Shown here: positions 34,707-43,770 of the stretch, one piece after another
Numbering within the stretch: the first letter of the stretch is position 1
Layout of the letters: each line of letters begins with the position of its first letter
From: Sphingobium sp. MI1205
Lineage (GTDB): Bacteria; Pseudomonadota; Alphaproteobacteria; Sphingomonadales; Sphingomonadaceae
Reading direction: 5' to 3'
Assembly (NCBI RefSeq): GCF_001563285.1
Contig: NZ_CP005190.1
Coordinates: 124,001-188,000 of the forward strand
Length of the DNA stretch: 64,000 nucleotides
The notes under the pieces: generated by a model
Told to the model about the DNA's origin: nothing
Seen by the model: the letters and a program-made list of their open reading frames with translations, nothing else
The model's database searches: none
Translations under genes and position numbers: made by a program

Positions 34707-35303
34707 ATGCGGGTCGGCTATGCCAGGGTCAGCACCAGCGACCAGAACCCCGAGCTCCAGCTCGATGCGCTGCGGCGGGCCGGCTGCGAGCGGGTGTTCA
34801 CCGAAAAGGCGTCGGGCGCGCGCGATGACCGGCCCGAACTGGCGCGCATTCTGGAAGACGTGCTGCGCGCAGGCGACACGCTGGTTGTTTGGAAGCTCGA
34901 CCGCCTCGCCCGCTCGCTCAAGAAGTTGATCGCCACGGCCGAGGATCTGGAGCGCGAGAAGATCGGGCTGGTGTCGCTGACCGAGAGCATCGACACGACA
35001 ACGCCGGGTGGCATGCTCACCTTTCACGTGTTCGGCGCCATCGCGCAGTTCGAGCGTGCCCTGATCCGCGAGCGAACTACCGCGGGGCTAGTGGAGGCGC
35101 GCCGGCAGGGTCGCAAGGGTGGCCGCCCATCGGCAATGCGCCCGAGCGACGTCGCCGCGGCACGGGCGATGATGAAGGAGGGCACGTTGCCGGTGCGCGA
35201 CATCGCCAAGCGCATGGGCGTGTCGGTCGCGACCCTCTATCGCTATGCAGGCAAGCGCGGCAGCGGTGCATCGATCAAGGAGGCTGCAACAGCCCATGGC
35301 TGA
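34707..35303 (+). CDS. Serine resolvase (TniR/TnpR-like)
   Basis: 198 residues. The catalytic Ser is in VGYARVSTSDQNPELQLDAL (about 9), with VVWKLDRLARS (about 63) and the C-terminal HTH VRDIAKRMGVSVATLYRYAG. It would resolve cointegrates of the surrounding transposon. Its last codons overlap the transposase start by 8 bases. Confidence 0.92.
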   Translation: MRVGYARVSTSDQNPELQLDALRRAGCERVFTEKASGARDDRPELARILEDVLRAGDTLVVWKLDRLARSLKKLIATAEDLEREKIGLVSLTESIDTTTPGGMLTFHVFGAIAQFERALIRERTTAGLVEARRQGRKGGRPSAMRPSDVAAARAMMKEGTLPVRDIAKRMGVSVATLYRYAGKRGSGASIKEAATAHG

Positions 35304-36948
35304 CCGGGCGAAGCGACCGCCTGGAGAGGCGCTGATCGATCTTCGCCGACGGTTGTCGCTGTTGCCCCCACGCGACCCCGGTCGCACCGAGATCATCGCC
35401 CGTGCGGCCGAGGCCTATGGCATCTCCATCTGGACCCTTTACCGGGCGTTGCGCGAGCTGAACCGCCCCAAGTCGGTGCGCCGGTCCGACCATGGTGCGA
35501 CGCGGGTTGCCCCGCAGGCCGAGATGGAGCGCTACGCCGAGATCGTCGCCGCACTGAAGATCAGGACCACCAACAAGAAGGGCCGGCACGTTTCGACCGC
35601 CCGCGCCATCGAGTTCCTGGAAACCGATGGCGTCGAGACGCCGGAGGGCCTGGTCAAGGTAGCACCCGGCCTGCTGAAGCGGGCGACCATCGACCGGCTG
35701 CTCCGCTCATCAGGGCTGGACTATGCCCGCGTGACCCGCCCCCACGCAGCCGTTCGTTTTCAGGCGCGGCGATCCAACGAGCTGTGGCACTTCGACATGA
35801 GCCCGTCCGACCTCAAGCAGGTCGAGGCGCCGCTCTGGATCGAGCAGGGTCGCGGCAAACCCACGCTGATGCTGTTCTCGGCCGTCGATGACTGCTCGGG
35901 CGTGGTCTACCAGGAATATCGCAGCGTCTATGGCGAGGATGCCGAGTCCGCGCTGCGCTTTCTATTCAACGCCTTCGCCGCCAAGCCTGAGCCCGAACTG
36001 CCGTTCCAGGGCCTGCCGGTCACGATCTACATGGACAACGGCCCGGTCAGCCGGTCGCGCGTGTTCCAGTCGGTGATGGGCAGCCTCGGCGTGCGCGTCC
36101 TCACCCATCTGCCGCCGAAGGCCGACGACCGGCACACCGCGGCCCGCGCCAAGGGCAAGGTCGAGCGGCCGTTCCGCACGGTGAAGGAGGTGCACGAGAC
36201 GTTGTACCACTTCCACAAACCCAAGGACGAGGCGGAAGCCAATCTGTGGATGCGGCGTGCGCTGGTCACCTACAACAACGGCGACCATCGTTCCGAGCCA
36301 CACGCGCGGATCGAGCACTGGCTGCGGCACCTGCCCGGCGATGGCGTGCGGGCCATGTGTTCATGGGAGCGGTTCTGCGCCTTCGCTCGTGAGCCCGAGC
36401 GGCGCACCGTTGCGGGCGACGCGACCGTCTCGGTTGAGGGCGCTTCCTACGAGGTCGAGCCCGAGCTCGCCGGCGAGACGGTGACGCTGCTCTGGGGGCT
36501 GTTCGACCAGCAGCTCTTCGTGGAGCATGACGGCAAGCGGCATGGCCCTTACGAGCCGTCGCGCGGCGCCGTGCCGCTCTACCGCTATCGCAAGTATCAG
36601 AAGAGCCGCGCCGAGGAGCGGCTCGACAAGGTGGTCCGGCTCGCTGACCAGCTGGGGCTGCCCCGCGCGACCGTGACGGGCGGCGACCGGCCGCTGCCGT
36701 CGCTGCCGCCCTCCACCGCAGGGCTCGCGGTGCGGCAAACACCTTTTCCGGAGCCGGCGGTCGAGACGGCATACCCGACCGGGCTCGCGGCGCGCCACGC
36801 CATCGTCGACCAGCTCCGGCGACCGCTCGGCTCGCTGCCTGAGGCAGACCGCGCCTTCATCGACGCGCTGCTGGGCGAAACGCTCGACAAGACCATCATC
36901 GCTGACCGCATCCGAGAGCGGTTCCAGTCAAGACGGGGGACAAGCTGA
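35296..36948 (+). CDS. DDE transposase with Mu-type C-terminal domain (TniA-like)
   Basis: 550 residues from the ATG at 35296, overlapping the resolvase stop. An N-terminal HTH region (EIIARAAEAYGISIWTLYRALRELN) precedes the integrase core: Asp in LWHFDMSPSD, Asp in IYMDNGPVSRS, Glu in KGKVERPFRTVKEVHE. A Mu-transposase beta-barrel-like domain follows (SVEGASYEVEPELAGETVTLLWG). Works with the ATPase encoded next, as TniA/TniB, TnsB/TnsC or MuA/MuB do. Confidence 0.9.
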   Translation: MADRAKRPPGEALIDLRRRLSLLPPRDPGRTEIIARAAEAYGISIWTLYRALRELNRPKSVRRSDHGATRVAPQAEMERYAEIVAALKIRTTNKKGRHVSTARAIEFLETDGVETPEGLVKVAPGLLKRATIDRLLRSSGLDYARVTRPHAAVRFQARRSNELWHFDMSPSDLKQVEAPLWIEQGRGKPTLMLFSAVDDCSGVVYQEYRSVYGEDAESALRFLFNAFAAKPEPELPFQGLPVTIYMDNGPVSRSRVFQSVMGSLGVRVLTHLPPKADDRHTAARAKGKVERPFRTVKEVHETLYHFHKPKDEAEANLWMRRALVTYNNGDHRSEPHARIEHWLRHLPGDGVRAMCSWERFCAFAREPERRTVAGDATVSVEGASYEVEPELAGETVTLLWGLFDQQLFVEHDGKRHGPYEPSRGAVPLYRYRKYQKSRAEERLDKVVRLADQLGLPRATVTGGDRPLPSLPPSTAGLAVRQTPFPEPAVETAYPTGLAARHAIVDQLRRPLGSLPEADRAFIDALLGETLDKTIIADRIRERFQSRRGTS

Positions 36949-37925
36949 TGCTCGCCGACGTTCAATCCAGCTACGGGCTCGCCCGCCCGTTCCAAGGCGT
37001 CGGCAACTTCGAGACAGAGCATCAGCGCAACCTCGTGCGCGAGGTCTGTGCGGCCGTGCAGACCGGCAGGTTGATCGTCGTCTCCGGCCTGGTCGGATCG
37101 GGCAAGACGCACCTGCTGCGCCGCATCGAGGACGAGCTGGCCCGGGCGGGCAAGGTCGCCGTCGCCAAGTCGCTTGCGGTCGACAAGCGCCGCACCTCGT
37201 TGCCCTCGCTGATCGAGGCGCTGTTCTACGATCTCTCGCCCGGTGACCGTGCCCAGGTGAAGATTCCCAAGCAGGCCGAGCGCCGCGAGCGCGACCTGCG
37301 CGACATCATGCGCAAGGGCAAGCGCCCGGTCGTACTGGTGGTCGACGAGGCGCATGACCTGCACCACAAGACGCTGACCGGCCTCAAGCGGTTGATGGAG
37401 GTGGTGGCTGATGCCGGCGTGCTGCTGTCGGTCCTTCTGGTCGGCCATCCTCGGCTACGCAACGACCTGCGCCGCCCGCAAATGGAAGAGATCGGCTACC
37501 GCACGACCACCTTCGACTATGAGGGCATCGGCGCCGAACGCCGCGACTATGTTGCCTGGCTGCTCGGCGCCTGTGCGGCCGAGGGGGTCAAGGTTGCCGA
37601 CTTGATGAACGAGGACGCGATCGACCTCATCGCCGAGCGCCTGCGCACCCCGCTCCAGATCGAGATGCACCTGACACTCGCCTTCGAGCAGGGCTTCCGC
37701 TTCGCTGCCAAGCCCGTCACGGCCGAGATCGTCGAGCAGGTGCTGTCGCGGGCGATTGACGACCTCGAACCCACGCTGACGCGCAACGGTTACGATGCGG
37801 GCGCGCTCGCCAGCCAGCTCAACACCCGGCCGTCCGACATACGCGCGTTCCTCGCCGGAACGCTGGACGCCGAACACACCCGCGACCTGACCGAGCGGCT
37901 CCGCGAAGCCGGTGTGCCGATATGA
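36948..37925 (+). CDS. AAA+ ATPase transposition protein (TniB/TnsC/ExeA-like)
   Basis: 325 residues; its ATG overlaps the transposase stop (TGATG). Walker A is VSGLVGSGKTHLL (about 43), Walker B is VVLVVDEAHDLHH (about 128), and a sensor-type region follows. It selects target DNA and stimulates the transposase in Tn7, Mu and Tn5053-like systems. No TniQ gene is seen, unlike in Tn5053/Tn402. Confidence 0.9.
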   Translation: MLADVQSSYGLARPFQGVGNFETEHQRNLVREVCAAVQTGRLIVVSGLVGSGKTHLLRRIEDELARAGKVAVAKSLAVDKRRTSLPSLIEALFYDLSPGDRAQVKIPKQAERRERDLRDIMRKGKRPVVLVVDEAHDLHHKTLTGLKRLMEVVADAGVLLSVLLVGHPRLRNDLRRPQMEEIGYRTTTFDYEGIGAERRDYVAWLLGACAAEGVKVADLMNEDAIDLIAERLRTPLQIEMHLTLAFEQGFRFAAKPVTAEIVEQVLSRAIDDLEPTLTRNGYDAGALASQLNTRPSDIRAFLAGTLDAEHTRDLTERLREAGVPI

Positions 37926-38025
37926 TACTGGCTGTCCTCGCCTTGGTATCTCCCGCACGCGGACGCAACGCATGTCGTCTGTGCCACCGATTGTGGACGT
38001 TGCGCTTCTCTCATAGCCTGCCGGC

Positions 38026-38595
38026 ATGAACAGGCATCTTACCGCAGCTTCTTTATCGATCGTCAGCTTGCTCAGCGCGTGCTCGGCCTCGGCCGAGAGG
38101 AGGTTGGAGGGACGAGTCTTCGACATCCCGAGAGCCAACGACATATCCGACAATGATAAGCCGTTCTTTCTACCAGCGCTCGATCCCAGCGACGGGTTCT
38201 CGTTCTACCTAAATCCGAGCGCAAGCTTGCCGGAGCGAAACTTGGTGGGCGTGGCAAGCAAGAAGCGGATGTGTGCCCGCGCAGCGGGAACAGAGGCGCT
38301 TGTCAACTCGACTGTCTGCGCAAGTCGCCCGCTTTCATGGCGCGGCCGAACACTGCGCAAGGTAAGTGATGGTGTTTTCTGGACATACCAGTTGCCAGCC
38401 GAAGCAGGTCAGAAGCGTCCTCCATCGCTGGCGAGTTGCTCCGCCATGGGCGGAGGCTCGCGGCCGGGGCTCTGCACGGCCAATCTGCCGTATGACAATC
38501 TCGTGCTGACGATTCACTTCCGAGACAATCAGGTCGGCTCGCTCCAGGCATTATACGATCAATCCGTTGCTAGCCTGAGGAAGTGGGAGCGCTGA
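38026..38595 (+). CDS. Hypothetical lipoprotein (transposon passenger)
   Basis: 189 residues. The signal MNRHLTAASLSIVSLLSACSA carries a lipobox (LLSAC), so the mature protein is probably membrane-anchored in the periplasm. Three further Cys residues in the mature part may form disulfides. No family recognised. It lies 100 bases after the ATPase gene and just inside the right terminal repeat. Confidence 0.6.
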   Translation: MNRHLTAASLSIVSLLSACSASAERRLEGRVFDIPRANDISDNDKPFFLPALDPSDGFSFYLNPSASLPERNLVGVASKKRMCARAAGTEALVNSTVCASRPLSWRGRTLRKVSDGVFWTYQLPAEAGQKRPPSLASCSAMGGGSRPGLCTANLPYDNLVLTIHFRDNQVGSLQALYDQSVASLRKWER

Positions 38596-38656
38596 TGCTT
38601 ACGGCAAACCCGGCGGGAACGATCGCTGCCAGACCGCTCACCGGCACTCCTCGCTA

Positions 38657-38821
38657 TTGGCAGAAAGCGAGAACAGGCCTTCTCCGTTTGCGAGCAGGCG
38701 CGGATGATGGCGAGCACATTGTCGCATAGCGTGAGCAGCATGGCCCACCTGCTGTCAGCAAATCTGAGCAGAAATCCGCGCTGTTTGCGAGCAGAGGCCA
38801 GTATCTTTGCAATCGCCTACA
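38657..38821 (-). repeat. Right terminal inverted repeat of the transposon
   Basis: 165 bp, inverted relative to 33189-33353, with the same outer TGTAGGCG and two GCTCGCAAAC boxes. The C-terminal codons of the flanking TetR frame run into it. Confidence 0.88.
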
Positions 38822-39429
38822 GCTACAAGTCTCGCTTCCCATTGTTTATTGCCACATGCGAGCAGCGAAATAGCCATGGCGTGGCGTATGTGCGCAAAGA
38901 ACACGGCCGCATCAATGTTGTCGTGGCTCCAGAGGCCAAGCGCTCCGCCGAAATAGGTGTTGATCATACTGGCGAAATCTTCCGGAGACACGTGGCCCAC
39001 CAAATCGCCACTCTGCCAGATCGCCAAAGCGACCGCATGCCAGTGCCGCACGCCTTTATTCATGAAAGCCGGGCGCAGTTCGGCGTCGGAAACACCGAAC
39101 AGGAACCGTAACAGCGGCCTGAAAAAATCCGGGTCAGATACGTAGAACTCGACTGCCAAGTCGCCCATGTCGAAAGCATAGCTGAGCGGATCGAAATTGG
39201 GGTCGGCCTGGCTGGGCAAATTGGTTATGCGATCGATTGCGCGATGCAGAAGGGTGTAAAGGACCGTGCCCTTGTTCCCGATCAGGTTGTAAGACGTATA
39301 ATGGCTGATATGTGCGCGCGCAGCGAGTTCTCTCATCGAGAACTCCACAGTGCCCAGTTCCCGGATCAGCTTTTCAGCAGCGCCGAGAATACGACTGCGG
39401 CGTTCCTCCTTGTTCTGTTCACGTACCAC
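38755..39429 (-). CDS. TetR-family regulator, C-terminus replaced by transposon end
   Basis: 224 residues as read. The HTH FSMRELAARAHISHYTSYNLIGNKGTVLYTLLHRA is intact. The frame crosses into the transposon at 38821, so about 202 residues are native and the last 22 (from about VGDCKDTG) come from the terminal repeat. Since TetR proteins are about 200 residues, it may remain functional. It is divergent from the TonB receptor N-terminal fragment, and a short dyad TTTAG-N8-CTAAA at 39570-39587 could be its operator. Confidence 0.8.
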   Translation of the reverse strand: MVREQNKEERRSRILGAAEKLIRELGTVEFSMRELAARAHISHYTSYNLIGNKGTVLYTLLHRAIDRITNLPSQADPNFDPLSYAFDMGDLAVEFYVSDPDFFRPLLRFLFGVSDAELRPAFMNKGVRHWHAVALAIWQSGDLVGHVSPEDFASMINTYFGGALGLWSHDNIDAAVFFAHIRHAMAISLLACGNKQWEARLVAVGDCKDTGLCSQTARISAQIC

Positions 39430-39684
39430 TAAAGCCGGATCCCCAGAGATACTGCGCCCAATGTAGGCCTTGGCCCCTATCGTAAAAAGCCCGGTAATCC
39501 AACGATCTTTCCTTTGCGTGTTTCAGGGCGTCCGTCGCCGACAATATGGAAAAATTGGAGGCAGACTAATTTAGGCTTTACACTAAAAATGAGATCGGCG
39601 ATTATCCGAGTCGAAAGCAGCCGGGCTTCGCGCGGCTTTTTCCAAGCAAATATCAGCAAGACAATGAAATGCAGGGAGAGGTTT

Positions 39685-40530
39685 ATGAGCGAGGTCAGAT
39701 CTTTGGCGCTGGTCACGTGCGCGGTTTCGGCGGCGTTGGCGGTGCCGGCGTGGGGACAGGATGGCCCTGCCGCAGGTTCCGGCGATGAAATCATCGTTAC
39801 GGCCAACAAGCGCAGCCAGAATCTGCAGGATGTCGGCCTTTCGGTTTCCGCGATCAGCGGCGATGCGCTGAAGAACCAGCAGATATCGAACCTTGCCGAT
39901 GTCGCGCAGATCGTGCCCGGCCTGACATTCTCGCAGACCGCCAACGACACACCGGTCTATACGCTGCGTGGTGTCGGCTTCTTCGAATCGACGCTGGCCG
40001 CCTATCCTGACGTCAGCGTCTATCTGGATCAGGTGCCGCTCCCTTTCCCGACGCTCACATCGCTGACCGCGTTCGATCTCGATCGGCTTGAAGTGCTCAA
40101 GGGGCCGCAGGGCACGCTGTTCGGCCAGAATTCAACCGGCGGCGCGATCAACTATATCGCGGCCAAGCCCACCAGCGACCTGTCGGCCGGTGGATCGCTG
40201 TCCTACGGCCGGTTCGATACGGTTGAACTGGAAGGTTTCCTGAGCGGACCGCTCACCAACACGCTGCGCGTCCGCCTTGCAGGCCGGGTCGCGCGCGGTG
40301 ACGAATGGCAGAAGAGCCATACCCGCGATGACAGGCTGGGCAAGAAGGACACCAAGGCGATCCGTTTCCTGGCGGACTGGAAGCCGTCTGAACGCCTGTC
40401 CTTCGAACTCAATCTCAATGCCTGGCAGAACAAAAGCGATCCGCAAGCGCCGCAGGCCATCGCTATCGTGCAGCAGAATGCGGCGATCCCGTCAGACTAT
40501 CCGGCGCTGAACATCGCTTTCGCCCCGGCC
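39685..40530 (+). pseudogene. TonB-dependent receptor, N-terminal half, cut by IS6100
   Basis: 282 residues from the ATG at 39685 behind AGGGAGAG. Signal peptide to AWGQ, TonB box region DEIIVTANKRSQNLQDVGLSV, plug domain with LEVLKGPQGTLFGQNSTGGAINY, and the first barrel strands; it stops at FAPAG where IS6100 begins. The missing barrel is very likely the fragment at 46556-47913, now in opposite orientation. Together they give about 733 residues, a few tens short of a normal receptor. Confidence 0.9.
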
Positions 40531-41410
40531 GGCTCTGTTGCAAAAATCGTGAAGCTTGAGCATGCTTGGCGGAGATTGGACGGACGGAACGATGACGGAT
40601 TTCAAGTGGCGCCATTTCCAGGGTGATGTGATCCTGTGGGCGGTGCGCTGGTATTGTCGCTATCCGATCAGCTATCGCGACCTTGAGGAAATGCTGGCGG
40701 AACGCGGCATTTCGGTCGACCATACGACGATCTATCGCTGGGTCCAGTGCTACGCCCCGGAGATGGAGAAGCGGCTGCGCTGGTTCTGGCGGCGTGGCTT
40801 TGATCCGAGCTGGCGCCTGGATGAAACCTACGTCAAGGTGCGGGGCAAGTGGACCTACCTGTACCGGGCAGTCGACAAGCGGGGCGACACGATCGATTTC
40901 TACCTGTCGCCGACCCGCAGCGCCAAGGCAGCGAAGCGGTTCCTGGGCAAGGCCCTGCGAGGCCTGAAGCACTGGGAAAAGCCTGCCACGCTCAATACCG
41001 ACAAAGCGCCGAGCTATGGTGCAGCGATCACCGAATTGAAGCGCGAAGGAAAGCTGGACCGGGAGACGGCCCACCGGCAGGTGAAGTATCTCAATAACGT
41101 GATCGAGGCCGATCACGGAAAGCTCAAGATACTGATCAAGCCGGTGCGCGGTTTCAAATCGATCCCCACGGCCTATGCCACGATCAAGGGATTCGAAGTC
41201 ATGCGAGCCCTGCGCAAAGGACAGGCTCGCCCCTGGTGCCTGCAGCCCGGCATCAGGGGCGAGGTGCGCCTTGTGGAGAGAGCTTTTGGCATTGGGCCCT
41301 CGGCGCTGACGGAGGCCATGGGCATGCTCAACCACCATTTCGCAGCAGCCGCCTGATCGGCGCAGAGCGACAGCCTACCTCTGACTGCCGCCAATCTTTG
41401 CAACAGAGCC
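40531..41410 (+). mobile_element. IS6100, complete copy 2
   Basis: 880 bp with perfect ends. Flanks CCCCGGCC (receptor) and GCAGCGCG (GST) do not match. With the copy at 43771 it brackets the inverted duplicate, same orientation, so the pair resembles a composite transposon. Confidence 0.97.
40562..41356 (+). CDS. tnpA: IS6100 transposase
   Basis: 264 residues, same protein as at 23322-24116, intact DDE residues. Confidence 0.97.
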   Translation: MLGGDWTDGTMTDFKWRHFQGDVILWAVRWYCRYPISYRDLEEMLAERGISVDHTTIYRWVQCYAPEMEKRLRWFWRRGFDPSWRLDETYVKVRGKWTYLYRAVDKRGDTIDFYLSPTRSAKAAKRFLGKALRGLKHWEKPATLNTDKAPSYGAAITELKREGKLDRETAHRQVKYLNNVIEADHGKLKILIKPVRGFKSIPTAYATIKGFEVMRALRKGQARPWCLQPGIRGEVRLVERAFGIGPSALTEAMGMLNHHFAAAA

Positions 41411-41705
41411 GCAGCGCGAGCCATTCCAGGGCCCGGGCGCGGGCAAGGCCTTCCGTGGGCAGCAAGGCCTTTTCGGGCACGAGTTCCGCGATATGGTTGA
41501 GGATGGCGATATTTTCGGTCAGGACATCATCGCCGATCTGGAGCGCGGGCACCCGCGCCCACGGGTTTTTCTGACGATAGGCGTCTGAAAACTGGGCGTT
41601 TTGCGTCAGGTCGATCAGCTCCGCCTCATAAGGAAGGCCGGCTTCCTCCAATGCGGCATGGGACGCCAATGAGCATGAACCTGGATTGTAGTAGAGCTTC
41701 AACAT
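41411..41705 (-). pseudogene. Glutathione S-transferase fragment (duplicate)
   Basis: 98 residues of the N-terminal domain; ends ALEWLALR at IS6100, two codons further than the copy at 22979. The six extra bases show that the two GST truncations had separate breakpoints. Confidence 0.88.
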
Positions 41706-41849
41706 GTCCCTGCAATTCTCCTGCGGACTGGGCAAAAAATGGCTTAATGCATATGTTCGGCACCGGAGCGTCGCCCCGAACGGAAGCAATCATCCGCCCG
41801 GTCGGAAAACGCTCCGAAACGACAGGCCGGAGCATTCCATCCGATGCGA

Positions 41850-42074
41850 TCAGGCCGAAATGTTCAAAAATCCATCGGCTTCGAAAACCTTTCTGGCACG
41901 TTCCTCAATCCGATCCGCAAGTGACCTGCGAAGCGGCATGCCGTTCGAGACTTTTCTCAGCGTGTTATAGCTGAAGCCGAATGTTTCGAATATCTCCTCA
42001 TTATTTCTCATCGTCGACAATGATGTGATCCGATCGGCGATCGAGGGATCCAAACAGCGCATTCCATTAGGCAT
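41850..42074 (-). CDS. Small helix-turn-helix-like protein (duplicate)
   Basis: Identical to the 74-residue protein at 22610-22834, with the same ribosome site. Confidence 0.58.
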   Translation of the reverse strand: MPNGMRCLDPSIADRITSLSTMRNNEEIFETFGFSYNTLRKVSNGMPLRRSLADRIEERARKVFEADGFLNISA

Positions 42075-42670
42075 TCGATCTTCCCCTACTGACGAATTCC
42101 AGCCGGTGCACGGTCGCAACTTGCCTGCCCGCGCAGTTCATCGGGCCATTCCCGCCGTTCCGGAAAACAGGCGGCGGGGTTTCCCCCTGGACCATGTTGC
42201 GCATGGGCCGGACACGCAGCGAGCGGGCCAGCGGACGTCGAGGCCGGGAGCGGATTGCGACGGACGCGCCGCGCATTGCCCGGAGATCGAAGCATAGGAA
42301 TATCCTCTCCATGCGCTGTTATGGATCAGCGCCTGTCTTATCCGGCACGTCGGTGATTATTATGCTTATCGGGCCGTCCGGAAAGGATCGCAGCTTTCGC
42401 CTGCGGAGGAAATTGCTGCAAATGAATTAGGAATATTCGCGATACGGATTTGATCGAAACGGGGCCAACTGCCCACAAATCGGTCATGGGGATTGAGCGA
42501 CCGCGCTTTGAAAGCAGCCATCGCATGCTATGGTCGCCTTGAGCATTTCCCGGCAGGCGGAATATCCGCCGACCGGAAAGCCCGCTAAAACAGGAAGCCG
42601 GAGCAGCCGGGCCGACGCCGTCGGACCGGACGCCGCTTCGGCTTCGCATCGCCAGGAATTGGAAGCGAAC

Positions 42671-43288
42671 ATGTCTCGAGACAATGCCATCGTCATGCGA
42701 TACGACAATCCCGACATTCCGTCCGGCCGCGACATCGTATATCTTCACGGCCGCGGCAGCACCGAAAGGGAAGCGGGGTTCGCGCTGCCCCTTTTCGGCC
42801 GCGCGAATGTTCGCTCCTATCGCGGGCCGCTTCCCCAGGGGCCGGGGTTCGCCTGGTTCGAAAATGCCGGGATCGGCGTCGCCCTGCCCTCCAGCCTGTC
42901 GGGCGAAACGTCGAAGGTCGGCGACTGGATCGCCGCAGATACCGGCCGCCAACGGCCCTGGCTATGCGGTTTCAGCAACGGCGCCGCGATGGCCGCCAGT
43001 CTTCTGCTCAGCAATCCGGGGGCCTATAGCGGCCTCATCATGATCGGCGGCTGCTTCGCGGTGGAGGACGGCGACCTGCCGGACAACGGCCTGCTCGACA
43101 AGCCGGTCCTCTTCTGCCGGGGCCAATTCGACGATGTGATCCCGCGCCACAAGTTCGAGCAGGCGGAAGCCTATCTCTCCGGCCCCAGCGGCGCGCGGGC
43201 GACTTTCATCCCTTATGAAGGCGGGCATGAACTGCCGTTGCCGATCAAGGCGGCGGTGCAGGGCTGGCTCGGCGCGGAAAGCCGCTGA
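42671..43288 (+). CDS. Alpha/beta hydrolase (duplicate)
   Basis: 205 residues, identical protein to 21396-22013 including the GFSNG elbow. Its whole gene and upstream region are copied, so it may be expressed from both places. Confidence 0.85.
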   Translation: MSRDNAIVMRYDNPDIPSGRDIVYLHGRGSTEREAGFALPLFGRANVRSYRGPLPQGPGFAWFENAGIGVALPSSLSGETSKVGDWIAADTGRQRPWLCGFSNGAAMAASLLLSNPGAYSGLIMIGGCFAVEDGDLPDNGLLDKPVLFCRGQFDDVIPRHKFEQAEAYLSGPSGARATFIPYEGGHELPLPIKAAVQGWLGAESR

Positions 43289-43340
43289 ATTTCGTCCCGT
43301 CCTTGGCCATGGCCGAACGGGAGCGCCGGATGATCGAGAA

Positions 43341-43374
43341 CCGGCCGCATCCGGAAATGATCGGATGCGGCCGG
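43341..43374. terminator. Hairpin between convergent genes (duplicate)
   Basis: Copy of the 13-bp stem hairpin at 21310-21343. Confidence 0.6.
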
Positions 43375-43399
43375 CACTGTTCCAGGATCAGGCCTTTGC

Positions 43400-43770
43400 T
43401 TATGCGGTGATCGGCGGAAGCCCCTCCACCGCGCGGCTCAGAAGCTGCACGATGCCCTCCTCCGTGATCGGACGGGGGTTGGGATAGGGGTTGGCGACCG
43501 CCAGCGCGGCGGCCTTCGCGATGCCGTCCTTGGGCATGCCGAGCTTCGCCAGCGACATTTCCGCGCCCAGGCCCACCGCCAGTTCGTACAGCTTGGTCGC
43601 GGGGTCGCCGCCGCCTAGTGCGCGGCTAGCCCGTTCCATCGCCTCCGGCACCGACGGCGCATTATAGGCGATCGCATGGGGCAGCACGGCGGTGTGGGTC
43701 TGCGCATGCGGCATGTCGAAGGTGCCGCCCAGCGTGTGGCAGAGCTTGTGGTGCAGCGCGACGCTCGCCG
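43400..43770 (-). pseudogene. Maleylacetate reductase, C-terminal fragment (duplicate)
   Basis: About 123 codons, from ASVALHHKLCHTLGG to the stop, joined to IS6100 at 43771. It lacks the nucleotide-binding domain and cannot be active. At least four silent or near-silent base changes from the intact gene. Confidence 0.9.

Larger units (their letters stand above)
33189..38821. mobile_element. 5.6-kb resolvase/DDE transposase/AAA ATPase transposon
   Basis: 5633 bp bounded by 165-bp imperfect terminal inverted repeats that start TGTAGGCG. It encodes a serine resolvase, a Mu/TniA-like transposase and a TniB-like ATPase in overlapping plus-strand order, with passenger genes on each side. The ends contain repeated TCTGCTCGCAAAC boxes, as in Tn5053/Tn402/Tn7-like elements with several transposase sites. 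The outer 5 bases (TTAGA and GCTAC) do not match, so either a rearrangement followed insertion or the element is old. Confidence 0.85.
41411..43770. repeat. Large inverted duplication, copy 2 (2360 bp)
   Basis: Reverse complement of 20914-23267 plus six extra bases at the GST end. It lies exactly between two IS6100 copies. Single-base differences from copy 1 are visible in the reductase part (for example near 43616-43630 and 43670) and in the spacer near 43300 and 43396. Confidence 0.92.

Noticed and set aside
33189..38821. CRISPR-associated or Tn7-like CAST element
   Set aside because: No repeat-spacer array, Cas protein or TniQ was found; the gene set is a plain resolvase, transposase and ATPase with passengers.
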